A program made the translations under genes and the position numbers. Positions 19,696 through 27,930 of a stretch of DNA of 55,136 bases are shown in pieces. The notes under the pieces were generated by a model. It saw only the letters and a program-made list of their open reading frames with translations, was not told where the DNA came from and did not search any database. Position 1 is the first letter of the stretch, and each line of letters opens with the position of its first letter. Origin of the DNA: Candidatus Methylomirabilota bacterium (lineage in GTDB: Bacteria; Methylomirabilota; Methylomirabilia; Rokubacteriales; CSP1-6); contig DASYUQ010000100.1 in NCBI GenBank assembly GCA_036001065.1, positions 1 through 55,136 of the forward strand, given 5' to 3'.

Positions 19696-20142
19696 TCACT
19701 GGCCGACGATGCTCTGCTTCATGGACCCGAGCAGACCCAGCAGCTCCCGCTTGTCCCTCTCCGCCACCCGGTGCTTGTCGAGCGCCTTCACCAGCGCCTG
19801 CACGGTCGCGTTCCACTCGATCTCGGTGACGTTCATCCCCCGGTGGGCCGTCTTCATGTCGCGCCCGACGTACGAGCACGGACCGCCGGCGGCTTCGCAG
19901 ATCTGGTCCGCCAGGTTGGACTTCAGCCGGAAGACCGCGGGCGGCGGCAGGCTCTTGAAGCGGGCGTTGATGCGGTCATCGGCGACGACGTTGGCCACGA
20001 AATCGTCCACGACGAGGGCGATCCCCTCGCGGCCGCCGAGCCGCTTGTAAAGCGACGGCTCCGACGGCGCCGTGGTCGCGCAGGCCCCCAGGCCCGCAAC
20101 AAGCATCAGCAACACTAACCCCTTCACCGATCCCCGCGTCAT
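19696..20142 (-). CDS. Lipoprotein-type group I truncated hemoglobin
   Basis: A 148-residue protein with an N-terminal lipoprotein signal (hydrophobic run, then GLGAC with the lipidated Cys near residue 21) joined to a truncated hemoglobin domain. SLYKRLGGREGIALVVDDFV is the typical TrHb-N opening. The proximal heme His is in KTAHRGMNVTEIEW near residue 100. Such globins bind O2 or NO or transfer electrons. Most family members are cytosolic, so anchoring outside the inner membrane is unusual. The ATG has GAGGAAC upstream and sits between family 1 repeat copies c and d. Confidence 0.88.
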   Translation of the reverse strand: MTRGSVKGLVLLMLVAGLGACATTAPSEPSLYKRLGGREGIALVVDDFVANVVADDRINARFKSLPPPAVFRLKSNLADQICEAAGGPCSYVGRDMKTAHRGMNVTEIEWNATVQALVKALDKHRVAERDKRELLGLLGSMKQSIVGQ

Positions 20143-20154
20143 CGCGTTCCTCGT

Positions 20155-20261
20155 TCGAGCGCCGGCGTTGCCGGCGCCTCCTTTGGGGAGGTTCGGAGGG
20201 GACCGCGCGGCCCCCTCCGACCAGAAATCTCGGAGGGGGCCGTAACGTCCACCCCCTCCGA
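20155..20261 (+). repeat. Family 1 double-hairpin repeat, copy d
   Basis: Same organisation as copy c: the short hairpin GCGCCGGC / GCCGGCGC, GGGGAGGT, then two long GC palindromes with the shared linker CCAGAAATCT. It lies between the globin start and the MITE-like element. Confidence 0.85.
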
Positions 20262-20262
20262 G

Positions 20263-20354
20263 GCTAGTGCCGTTCCAACTTGTTGATACTAAATCTGTCC
20301 ACGAACGACGTACACGGTGCCTTCCTAGGCGCGAATAGTTGGAACGGCACTAGC
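20263..20354. mobile_element. 92-bp MITE-like element with perfect 18-bp terminal inverted repeats
   Basis: GCTAGTGCCGTTCCAACT (20263-20280) is exactly repeated in inverted orientation at 20337-20354, with about 56 bp between that are AT-richer than the surroundings. It has no coding capacity. The ends contain CTAG, so a TA- or CTAG-type insertion target is possible. The right end supplies the stop codon of the livF-type gene next to it. It could fold as one long hairpin and act as a terminator for the cluster. Confidence 0.7.
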
Positions 20355-21144
20355 TCAGCCAGCGTTTGCGACGCTTGTAGTGCTTGACGTCGCGATAGGA
20401 CTTGCGGGCCCCCACCTCCGTCAGCCCCAGGTAAAACTCCTTGATGTCGGCGTTCTCGCGGAGCGCGTCGGCCGAGCCCTCCAGGACGATCCGCCCGTTC
20501 TCCATCACGTAGCCGTGCTCGGCGATGGTCAGCGCCAGCGTCGCGTTCTGCTCCACCAGCAGCACCGTGAGCCTCTCCTCGCGATTCAGACGCTGGACGA
20601 TGCCGAAGATCTCCTCCACGAGCATCGGCGCCAGTCCCAGGGACGGCTCGTCCAGCAGCATCACGCGGGGGCGCGACATCAAGGCGCGTCCGATGACCAG
20701 CATTTGCTGCTCGCCGCCCGACAGATAGCCGGCCTGGACGGCGCGCCGTTTCTGGAGCAGCGGGAAGTACTCGTAGACGCGCTCGATCTCCTCCCGCACC
20801 CGCCGGACGTCGGACACGACGTGGGCGCCGGCGATCAGGTTCTCCTCCGTCGTCAGGTGCTCGAACACGCGGCGGCCCTCGAAGACCTGCACGACCCCGC
20901 GCTGGACGATCTCGTGGGGCGGCAGCCGGTCCACGCGCTCGCCGTGGAACTCGATCGAGCCCTTGGTCACCTCCCCGCGCTCGGACCGCAGCAGGCCGGA
21001 GATGGCCTTGAGCGTCGTGCTCTTGCCGGCGCCGTTGGCGCCCAGCAGCGTGGTGATGCCCCCCTCCCGGACGTTGAGTGACACCCCCTTGAGCACGAGG
21101 ATGACGCCGTCGTAGATGACCTCGATGTTGTTCAACGCCAACAT
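20350..21144 (-). CDS. livF: Branched-chain-type ABC transporter ATPase, LivF type (cluster 1)
   Basis: A 264-residue ATPase: Walker A GANGAGKST near residue 35, signature LSGGEQQMLVIGRAL, Walker B VMLLDEPSLGLAP, and the switch His region. The C-terminal tail KSYRDVKHYKRRKRWLS is shared with the LivF of cluster 2. With LivG it powers a Liv-type importer (HAAT family). It is the last gene of cluster 1 and follows the two binding-protein genes. The TAG stop lies inside the terminal repeat of the MITE-like element. Confidence 0.95.
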   Translation of the reverse strand: MLALNNIEVIYDGVILVLKGVSLNVREGGITTLLGANGAGKSTTLKAISGLLRSERGEVTKGSIEFHGERVDRLPPHEIVQRGVVQVFEGRRVFEHLTTEENLIAGAHVVSDVRRVREEIERVYEYFPLLQKRRAVQAGYLSGGEQQMLVIGRALMSRPRVMLLDEPSLGLAPMLVEEIFGIVQRLNREERLTVLLVEQNATLALTIAEHGYVMENGRIVLEGSADALRENADIKEFYLGLTEVGARKSYRDVKHYKRRKRWLS

Positions 21145-21159
21145 GGTCCTGCCCGGCGC

Positions 21160-22407
21160 CTACTTCTTCACCGCCGCTTCCCTGACCAGCTTCGAGACGA
21201 CCTCCGGGTACGCTTTGAACCAGTCGGTCGCCCGCACCCATTTGCCGCCTCTCACCTGCCACACCTGCACCCAGCCGCCCCCCTCGTGGTCGTTGGGCGT
21301 GACCTCCAGCGGGGGCACCAGGCCCTCGAGCGTGAAGCCCTTGATCCGCTCGAAGCCGGCCTTCACGTCGGCCCCGGCGATCCGGCCGTCGGGCTTGGCC
21401 TTGACCGCGTTCCGGATCGCCTCGACGTGGAGCGCCGCGATGAGCACGCCGCGGTTGTAGTAGACGGTGGAGTCCATCTCCTTCGGCGGCTGCTTGCCCT
21501 CCTTCCGGTACAGCTCGCGGATCTCTTGGAGGACCCGAAAGCCGGTCCCCACCCCCGCGAACTGCAGCCCGTAGTAACCCTCGGCCACCGCCGCGCCGCC
21601 GGCCGCGTCGACATCGGCCTCGGCGGCCCCCCACACGAACGAGACGACCTTGCGCAGCGGGTACCCGACGCGCTTGAGTTCCTTGATCGATACCGACGGC
21701 GACCGGCCGAACAGGTGCGCGATCACGAAGTCGGCGCGGAAGCGCTGAGCGATGTCGAGCACCTGGGCGCCCATCTCCACACCCGGCGGCGGCACCGCGA
21801 AGATCTTGAGCTGAAAGCCCTCTCGGGACGCCAGCTCCTCGAAGGCCGGGATGGGCTCCCGGCCGGCCGGGTTGTCGAAGAACAGGAAGGCGATCTTCTT
21901 GCCCTGGAGACCGCCGAGCTGGTCCTTCACGAATTTCACCGCGGCCGTGGCCTGCGACCAATAGGTCGCGGCGATGGGGAAGATGTAGGGATACCGCGTG
22001 CCGTCCGCGGCGTCGGCCCGCCCGAAGCCGGGCGAGGTCCCGGGGATCCGGTCCTCGGTGAGCTTCTGGGTGAGGGCATAGGTCTGGGGGGTGCCGTAGA
22101 GCATGATGGAGACCGCACCCTCCTTCTTGTGCCGCTCGTAGGCCTCGACCGCGGGCGGCACCTTGTACTCGTGGTCGATCTCCACCGCCCGGATCTTGTG
22201 TCCGTCCACCCCGCCCTTGGCGTTCACGAGTCTGACGTAGTCGTGGATCCCCGGGCAGATCACGACGCCGATCGTCTGGGTCGCGCCCGTCCGGTCGCAC
22301 TGGAGGCCGACGACGATCTCATGGTCCGCTTGGGCGGAGGCGACGACCGCCAGCGTCACTCCGAAAGCGACCGCGATCGCCGTCAGAATCCCGAGACATG
22401 TCTTCAT
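21160..22407 (-). CDS. Periplasmic substrate-binding protein, Liv type (copy 1a)
   Basis: A 415-residue binding protein with a clear signal peptide (MKTCLGILTAIAVAFGVTLA, cleavage after AQA) and the type I periplasmic fold of leucine/amide-binding proteins. The mature protein starts DHEIVVGLQCDRTGATQTIG. It feeds the LivHM permease of cluster 1. It is a close paralogue of the next gene upstream: the whole length aligns, with the same blocks such as GHKIRAVEIDHEYKVP and FLFFDNPAGREPIP. The ligand may be an aromatic or fatty carboxylate rather than an amino acid, because acyl-CoA synthetases accompany the cluster. Confidence 0.93.
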   Translation of the reverse strand: MKTCLGILTAIAVAFGVTLAVVASAQADHEIVVGLQCDRTGATQTIGVVICPGIHDYVRLVNAKGGVDGHKIRAVEIDHEYKVPPAVEAYERHKKEGAVSIMLYGTPQTYALTQKLTEDRIPGTSPGFGRADAADGTRYPYIFPIAATYWSQATAAVKFVKDQLGGLQGKKIAFLFFDNPAGREPIPAFEELASREGFQLKIFAVPPPGVEMGAQVLDIAQRFRADFVIAHLFGRSPSVSIKELKRVGYPLRKVVSFVWGAAEADVDAAGGAAVAEGYYGLQFAGVGTGFRVLQEIRELYRKEGKQPPKEMDSTVYYNRGVLIAALHVEAIRNAVKAKPDGRIAGADVKAGFERIKGFTLEGLVPPLEVTPNDHEGGGWVQVWQVRGGKWVRATDWFKAYPEVVSKLVREAAVKK

Positions 22408-22422
22408 GGCCGCTCTCCTCCC

Positions 22423-23670
22423 CTACTTCTTCGCTCCGGCTTCTTTGATGTGCTTGGCGACGACGTCCTGGTACGCCTTGTACCAGTCCGTCACCCTCGC
22501 GAACTTGCCGCCCTTCACCTGCCAGATCTGCACCCAGCCTCCGCCCTCATGATCGTTCGGCGTGATCTCGAGCGGCGGGAGCAAGCCCCCCAGCGTGAAG
22601 CCCTTGATCTTCTCGAAGCCGGCCTTCACGTCGGCGCCGGTGACCTTGCCGTCGGGCTTGGCCTTGAGCGCGTTGCGAACCGCTTCGACGGCCACCGCCG
22701 CCCACATGACACCGCGGTTGTAGTAGACAGTGGAGGCCATCTCCTTGGAGGGCTCCTTGCCTTCCTTCCTGTACATCTCGCGAATCTCGGTGAGGACCGG
22801 GAAGTCCGTGCCGACCCCGGCGTACTGCATCGTGTGATACCCCTCGGCCACGCCGAAGCCCCCCGCGGCCTCGATGTCCGCCTCGGCCGAGCCCCACACG
22901 AACGAGACGACCTTGCGCAGCGGATAGCCGACGCGCTTGAGCTCCTTGATCGACACCGACGGCGACCGGCCGAACAGGTGCGCGATCACGAAGTCGGCCC
23001 GGTAGCGCTGGGCGATGTCGAGCACCTGCGCGCCCATCTCCACGCCCGGCGGCGGTACCGCGAAGGTCCTGAGCTGGAAGCCCTCCCGGGCGGCCAGATC
23101 CTCGAGCACGGGGATGGGCTCCCGGCCGGCCGGATTGTCGAAGAACAGGAAGGCGATCTTCTTGCCCTTGAGGCCACCCATCTGCTTCCTGGCGAAATCG
23201 ACCGCCGCGCCCGCCTGCGACCAGTAGGACGCGGCGAGGGGGAAGACGTAAGGATACCGGGTGCCGTCCGTGGCGTCGGCGCGCCCGAAGCCCGGCGAGG
23301 TGCCGGGGATGTGGTCCTCCGTGAGCTTCTGCGTGAGCGCGTAGGTGTGCGGCGTGCCGTAGAGGCTGATGACCACGGCGCCTTCCTTCTTGTGGCGCTC
23401 GTAGGCCTCCACCCCTTGCGGCACCTTGTACTCGTGGTCGATCTCGACCGCCCGGATCTTGTGCCCGTCCACCCCGCCCTTGGCGTTGACCAGCCTGACG
23501 TAGTCGTGATAGCCGGGGCACAGGTGCACGCCCACCGTCTGGGTGGCGCCGGTGCGGTCGCACTGCAGACCCAGCACGATCTCGTGGCTCGCCGCCGCCC
23601 ACCCGGGGCTCCCCAGCGTCACCGCGCTCATCATCAACAACCCGATCGGGATCGCCAGCCAACGCTTCAT
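22423..23670 (-). CDS. Periplasmic substrate-binding protein, Liv type (copy 1b)
   Basis: A 415-residue paralogue of the adjacent binding protein. Signal peptide MKRWLAIPIGLLMMSAVTLG, mature start near ASHEIVLGLQCDRTGATQTVG. The ATG at 23670 has GGAGAG upstream; a longer frame into the permease gene is not credible. The two copies differ mostly in the signal peptide and scattered surface positions, so they probably bind related ligands and share one permease. Confidence 0.93.
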   Translation of the reverse strand: MKRWLAIPIGLLMMSAVTLGSPGWAAASHEIVLGLQCDRTGATQTVGVHLCPGYHDYVRLVNAKGGVDGHKIRAVEIDHEYKVPQGVEAYERHKKEGAVVISLYGTPHTYALTQKLTEDHIPGTSPGFGRADATDGTRYPYVFPLAASYWSQAGAAVDFARKQMGGLKGKKIAFLFFDNPAGREPIPVLEDLAAREGFQLRTFAVPPPGVEMGAQVLDIAQRYRADFVIAHLFGRSPSVSIKELKRVGYPLRKVVSFVWGSAEADIEAAGGFGVAEGYHTMQYAGVGTDFPVLTEIREMYRKEGKEPSKEMASTVYYNRGVMWAAVAVEAVRNALKAKPDGKVTGADVKAGFEKIKGFTLGGLLPPLEITPNDHEGGGWVQIWQVKGGKFARVTDWYKAYQDVVAKHIKEAGAKK

Positions 23671-23696
23671 TCCCGCTCTCCTTTCATCGCGCACGC

Positions 23697-24764
23697 TCAG
23701 TACGCGAAGGGCCACACTCGAAAGTAGTTGCGGATGTTCCGCCACAGGCGGTTGAGCCCTTCCGGCTCCACGACGAGGAAGAAGACGATGAGGGCGCCGA
23801 AGAGGATCAGGCGCAGGTTGGGGATGGTGTTGAGCACCGCCTGGGGCGAGAGCACGAGGCTGCCGAAGGCCTCCATGGCGTAACGGATCAGGATCGGCAG
23901 CAGCGTCACGAAGATCGCCCCGAAGATCGAGCCCAGCACGGAGCCGAGACCGCCGATGATGATCATGGCCAGATAATCGATGGAGGTCACGATCTGGAAC
24001 TGCTCGTAGTTCGCGATCCCCAGGTAGTACGTGTAGAGCACCCCGGTGACGCCGGCGTAGAACGAGGAGATGGCGAAGGCGGTCAGCTTGTAGCGGAAGA
24101 TGTTGATCCCGATCAGCTCCGCCGCGATGTCGTGATCGCGGATGGCGACGAACGCCCGCCCCACCCGGCTGCGCATGAGGTTGAGGGTGCCGGTGATGGC
24201 GATCACGACGAAGACCAGCAGGAAGAAGTACATCTCGCGCTGGGAGGCGATTTCGAACCCGCCCAGGCGCGGCCGCGGGACCTCGATCGAAGCCTGGACG
24301 CCCCCGCTGATCCAGGTGACGTGGTTGATCGTCCACTCGATGATGAGCTGCCCCGCCAGCGTCGCAATCGCCAGGTACAGGCCCTTGATGCGGAGGGACG
24401 GGATGCCGACGACGGTGCCCACCAGGGCGGCCATGAGCCCGCCCAGCGGGAGCGACAGCCAGAAGGGCAAGTCGAGCCGGGTGGCGAAGTTGGCGGCGGT
24501 GTAGGCGCCGACCGACATGAAGGCGCCGTGGCCGATCGAGATCTGCCCCGTGTACCCGACCAGGATGTTGAGCCCCAGGGCGCCCACCACCGCGATGGAG
24601 ACGAGATTCACGATGCTGAGGTAGTACTCGTGGACGCTGAACGGCAGCACCACGAAGAAGAGCGCCGCCACCACGCCCACCGCCCAGCGGGCGATCGGCA
24701 GCGGATAGAGCGCCATGTCGGCTTCGTACGTCGTCTTCAGCACCCCGCACTCCCGATGAATCAT
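23697..24764 (-). CDS. livM: Liv-type ABC permease, LivM (cluster 1)
   Basis: A 355-residue inner-membrane permease with about nine or ten hydrophobic segments. Family motifs are GLNILVGYTGQISIGHGAFMSVGAY near residue 65, GIPSLRIKGLYLAIATLA, the ATPase-coupling loop GRAFVAIRDHDIAAELIG, and IIIGGLGSVLGSIFGA. The start MIHRECGVLKTTYEADMALYP matches that of the cluster 2 LivM (MIYRTAGQFKTTYASDQAIFP), which fixes the ATG at 24764. It pairs with LivH. Confidence 0.95.
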   Translation of the reverse strand: MIHRECGVLKTTYEADMALYPLPIARWAVGVVAALFFVVLPFSVHEYYLSIVNLVSIAVVGALGLNILVGYTGQISIGHGAFMSVGAYTAANFATRLDLPFWLSLPLGGLMAALVGTVVGIPSLRIKGLYLAIATLAGQLIIEWTINHVTWISGGVQASIEVPRPRLGGFEIASQREMYFFLLVFVVIAITGTLNLMRSRVGRAFVAIRDHDIAAELIGINIFRYKLTAFAISSFYAGVTGVLYTYYLGIANYEQFQIVTSIDYLAMIIIGGLGSVLGSIFGAIFVTLLPILIRYAMEAFGSLVLSPQAVLNTIPNLRLILFGALIVFFLVVEPEGLNRLWRNIRNYFRVWPFAY

Positions 24765-25062
24765 GCGCTGCCGCCCGGGCAGGATATGGCGGACGAGGGG
24801 TGGCGGTCCGCGGCGTGGGGCTGGGGGGTGACGGGGGAGCGCACGTGGCATGCGGGATGGGGTTGCCGGGTGGCGGGGGAGCGGCTTCCGTCCGCCAGCA
24901 GCGCGTGGCACCTCGAGCGGAACGCGCGGGAAATCACGCCGGACGCGGGGGGGCGATTCGCCGCCCCCGCAACGCAAGCCACCAACAGCGATGCCGGACG
25001 GGAGCCGCGACCCCGCCAGGACCCGCCAATCCCCTCCCGACGTGCCGCGTGCGTTCGCACCG
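24765..25062. other. livH-livM spacer with a G-quadruplex-type motif
   Basis: 298 bp without a credible gene, strikingly G-rich on the plus strand. GGGATGGGGTTGCCGGGTGG followed by CGGGGG (24854-24879) has four G-runs with loops of two, five and four bases, fitting a canonical G-quadruplex on the strand opposite the liv transcript. A further G-rich stretch lies at about 24794-24839. No promoter or repeat family was recognised. Confidence 0.45.
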
Positions 25063-25956
25063 TCATACCCGCTCGATGATCTGCTTGCCGAAGATCCCGT
25101 AGGGGCGGATCATCAGCGCCAGGATCATCAGGACGTAGGGCGCGAAGTCCTTGGTGCCCCCGCCGACCCAGGGGTCGACGTAGCCCGCCGCCACGTTCTC
25201 CACGATCCCGATGATCAGGCCGCCGATGATCGCGCCCGGGATCGAGTCCAGCCCACCCAGGATCACCACCGGGAAGACCTTGAAGCCGACCAGCGCGAGG
25301 TGGACGTCCACGCCGAGCAGGTTGCCCCAGACGACGCCGCCCAGGGCGGAGACGATGCCCGTCATCGCCCAGGCCAGCGCGAAGTAGCGCTCCACGTTGA
25401 CGCCCATCGCCATGGCCACCTGCTGGCTGTCGGCGACGGCGCGCATCGCGATGCCCTGGCGGGACCGGAGGAAGAACCAGCCGAAGATGGCCAGGAAGAG
25501 CAGGCTGACGGCGGCGCCCAGGAGCTGGATCGGCGGGATGAAGAGCGGGCCCCACACGATGGGCTCGTCGGGGATGGGCAGCGCCAGCGGCTTCGTCTCG
25601 GCGCCCCACATCAGCGGCCCGAAGCCCCGGAGGATGGCGGCCAGGCCGATCGTCGCCATGATCACGGCCACGATGGGCCGCCCGATCAGCGGGCGCAGCA
25701 TGGCGCGCTCGAGCCCGAAGCCGAACGCGATCATCAGCGCCAGGGCCAGCGCGACGGCCAGCCACAGCGGCGCGCCGTACGCTCCCAGGGCCACCGCGAC
25801 CATGAAGCCGGCGATCATGACGAACTCGCCCTGGGCGAAGTTGATGGCGTCGGTCGCCTTGTAGACCAGGACGAACCCCAGGGCGATCAGGGAGTACATG
25901 AGACCGATCAGCACGCCGTTGGAGATGAGGAGCCCGAAGAACTGCCAATCAAACAT
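25063..25956 (-). CDS. livH: Liv-type ABC permease, LivH (cluster 1)
   Basis: A 297-residue permease with about eight hydrophobic segments. GLMYSLIALGFVLVYKATDAINFAQGEFVM near the N-terminus is the LivH hallmark; GIAMRAVADSQQVAMAMGVNV is the coupling loop and VILGGLDSIPGAIIGGL follows. The ATG at 25956 overlaps the end of the acyl-CoA synthetase gene by 8 bp, suggesting translational coupling. The end IFGKQIIERV resembles the cluster 2 LivH. Confidence 0.95.
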   Translation of the reverse strand: MFDWQFFGLLISNGVLIGLMYSLIALGFVLVYKATDAINFAQGEFVMIAGFMVAVALGAYGAPLWLAVALALALMIAFGFGLERAMLRPLIGRPIVAVIMATIGLAAILRGFGPLMWGAETKPLALPIPDEPIVWGPLFIPPIQLLGAAVSLLFLAIFGWFFLRSRQGIAMRAVADSQQVAMAMGVNVERYFALAWAMTGIVSALGGVVWGNLLGVDVHLALVGFKVFPVVILGGLDSIPGAIIGGLIIGIVENVAAGYVDPWVGGGTKDFAPYVLMILALMIRPYGIFGKQIIERV

Positions 25957-27913
25957 GGTTTTGCGCAGCCGCAGGGCGTCCACGCCCGAAGCGAGCCTCT
26001 GACGCGTCGGCCGCCCCCTCGACGTCGTCGACGCGAACACGCGCCTGGACCGTCCCCTGCCGTCCGTCCTCGTAGGTGATGGCCGTGGCCATCGCCACCT
26101 CGTCCCGGCCGGCATAGAAGGCGTCGACGATCGCCGCGTACTTCTCGGCGATGAAGCGGCGCCGCAGCTTGCGCGTCCGCGTGATCTCGGCGTCGTCGGG
26201 GTCGAGATCCTTGGGCAGGAGGAGGAAGCGCCGGATCTTGGTCGATTCCGGCAGGGTGGCGTTGCACTTGCGGATCTCCTCCCGGATCAGCGCGCGCACC
26301 TCCGGCTTCTGGCTGAGGTCCATGTAGCTCGTGTAGGCGATCGAGCGCCGCTCGGCCCAGTTGCCCACGGTGTTGAGGTCGATGGCGACCATCGCCGCCA
26401 CGTACGGCCGGTCGTGGCCGAAGGCGACCGCCTCTCGGATGTAGGGGCTGAACTTCAGCTTGTTCTCGATGAACTGCGGCGCGAACGGCGCCCCGGCGGC
26501 CAGCGCGCCCACGTCCTTGACCCGGTCGATGATGACCAGATGCCCGCGCGGGTCGAGGAACCCGGCGTCGCCGGTGTGGAACCAGCCCTCGGCGTCGATC
26601 ACCTCGCGCGTCGCCTCCTCGGCCTTGAAGTAGCCGCGGAAGACGCCGGCGCTCCGGATGAGGACCTCGCCCTTGTCGCCGATCTTCACCTCGATGCCCG
26701 GGCACGGGCGGCCCACCGTGGTGGGGTTGGCTTCCGCGTCGGGCTGGAGGGAAACCAGCGCGCTCACCTCGGTGGAGCCGTAGACCTGCTTGAGGTTGAC
26801 GCCGAAGGAGCGGAAGAAGCGGAACGTTTCGGCGCCCAGCGGCGCGCCCCCGGTGTAGGCCCAGCGGGCCATGCCCAGGCCCAGCTGGTCGCGCACGGGG
26901 CCGTACACGAAGAACTCGCCCAGCCCGTAGGCCAGGCGGAGCCCCGGCGGCACCGGCTTGCCGTCGGCGCGGAGCGTCTCCACGCGCTCGGCCACCGCCC
27001 GGAATCGCTCGAAGATCCACCGCTTGAGGAGCGTCGCATCGGCGGCGCGCACCTGCAGCGAGGTCAACATGTTCTCCCAGATGCGCGGCGGTGCCAGCAC
27101 GGTCGTCGGTCCCAGCTCGCGCAGATCGCGCTGGACCGTCTCGGGGCTCTCCGGGCAGTTGCACGCAAAGCCCACGGTGAGGCTCAAGGCCAGCGAGTAG
27201 ATGCAGTCACCGATCCACGCCATCGGCAGGTACGACAGCCATTCGTCGGTGGGGCGGATGTCCTCCGTCCTGGTGAAGGTGCGGGCCGTCTCGATGGCGT
27301 TCCGATGCGTGAGCATGACCCCCTTGGGATCGCCGGTGGTCCCGGAGGTGTAGCAGATCGTCGCGACGTCGTCCGGCTGGCCCCGGGCCAGCTCCGCCTC
27401 GAAGGAGCCGGGATGCGCGGCGCCGAACTTCCGCCCCAGCTCCTCCACCTCGGCGACGGAGCGGAGCCAGTCGAAGCGGTAGGCGGCCATGCCGCGCGGG
27501 TCGTCGTAGATCACGCGACGGAGGGCGGGCAGCTCGTCGCGGAGCGCCACGACCTTGTCCACCTGCTCCTGATCCTCGGCGACGATGACCGAGACCTCGG
27601 CGTGGTTCCAAACGTAGGCCAGCTCCTTGGCGATGGAGTCCTGATAGACGGGCACGGCGACGCCGCCCAGCGCCTGGGCGGCGAGCTGGGCCCAGTACAG
27701 CCGCGGGCGGTTATCGCCGATCACCGAGAGCTTCTCGTCCCGCGTGAACCCGAGCGCGGCCAGCCCCAGGGCGAAGTCGTGCACGTGGTCGCGGTATTCC
27801 CGCCACGTGTACGGCTGCCAGATGCCGCGGTCCTTCTCCCGGATGGCCGTCTTCGCGCCGTACTGCTCGGCGTTCCGCAGCAGCAGTCGGGGCAGCGTGT
27901 CCGGCTCAGCCAC
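25949..27913 (-). CDS. Long-chain-type acyl-CoA synthetase (cluster 1)
   Basis: A 654-residue AMP-forming acyl-CoA synthetase of the large (FadD15-like) type. Motifs: ATP loop YTSGTTGDPKGVMLTHRN near residue 188, LSYLPMAWIGD, QVYGSTEVSALVSL, and WFHTGDAGFLDPRGHLVIIDR near the hinge. The C-terminal helix region has ITRTRKLRRRFIAEKY. It converts an imported carboxylic acid to a CoA thioester. The GTG at 27913 has a strong GGGGGGAGGG just upstream, and the protein then starts like its cluster 2 partner. It lies between LivG and LivH genes and overlaps livH, so uptake and activation are probably linked. Confidence 0.93.
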   Translation of the reverse strand: MAEPDTLPRLLLRNAEQYGAKTAIREKDRGIWQPYTWREYRDHVHDFALGLAALGFTRDEKLSVIGDNRPRLYWAQLAAQALGGVAVPVYQDSIAKELAYVWNHAEVSVIVAEDQEQVDKVVALRDELPALRRVIYDDPRGMAAYRFDWLRSVAEVEELGRKFGAAHPGSFEAELARGQPDDVATICYTSGTTGDPKGVMLTHRNAIETARTFTRTEDIRPTDEWLSYLPMAWIGDCIYSLALSLTVGFACNCPESPETVQRDLRELGPTTVLAPPRIWENMLTSLQVRAADATLLKRWIFERFRAVAERVETLRADGKPVPPGLRLAYGLGEFFVYGPVRDQLGLGMARWAYTGGAPLGAETFRFFRSFGVNLKQVYGSTEVSALVSLQPDAEANPTTVGRPCPGIEVKIGDKGEVLIRSAGVFRGYFKAEEATREVIDAEGWFHTGDAGFLDPRGHLVIIDRVKDVGALAAGAPFAPQFIENKLKFSPYIREAVAFGHDRPYVAAMVAIDLNTVGNWAERRSIAYTSYMDLSQKPEVRALIREEIRKCNATLPESTKIRRFLLLPKDLDPDDAEITRTRKLRRRFIAEKYAAIVDAFYAGRDEVAMATAITYEDGRQGTVQARVRVDDVEGAADASEARFGRGRPAAAQNHV

Positions 27914-27930
27914 CCTTGCCCTCCCCCCAG

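Noticed and set aside
19580-20261. Rho-independent terminators at the family 1 hairpins
   Set aside because: Stems are strong but none is followed by a T-run on the transcribed strand, and copies occur in both orientations.
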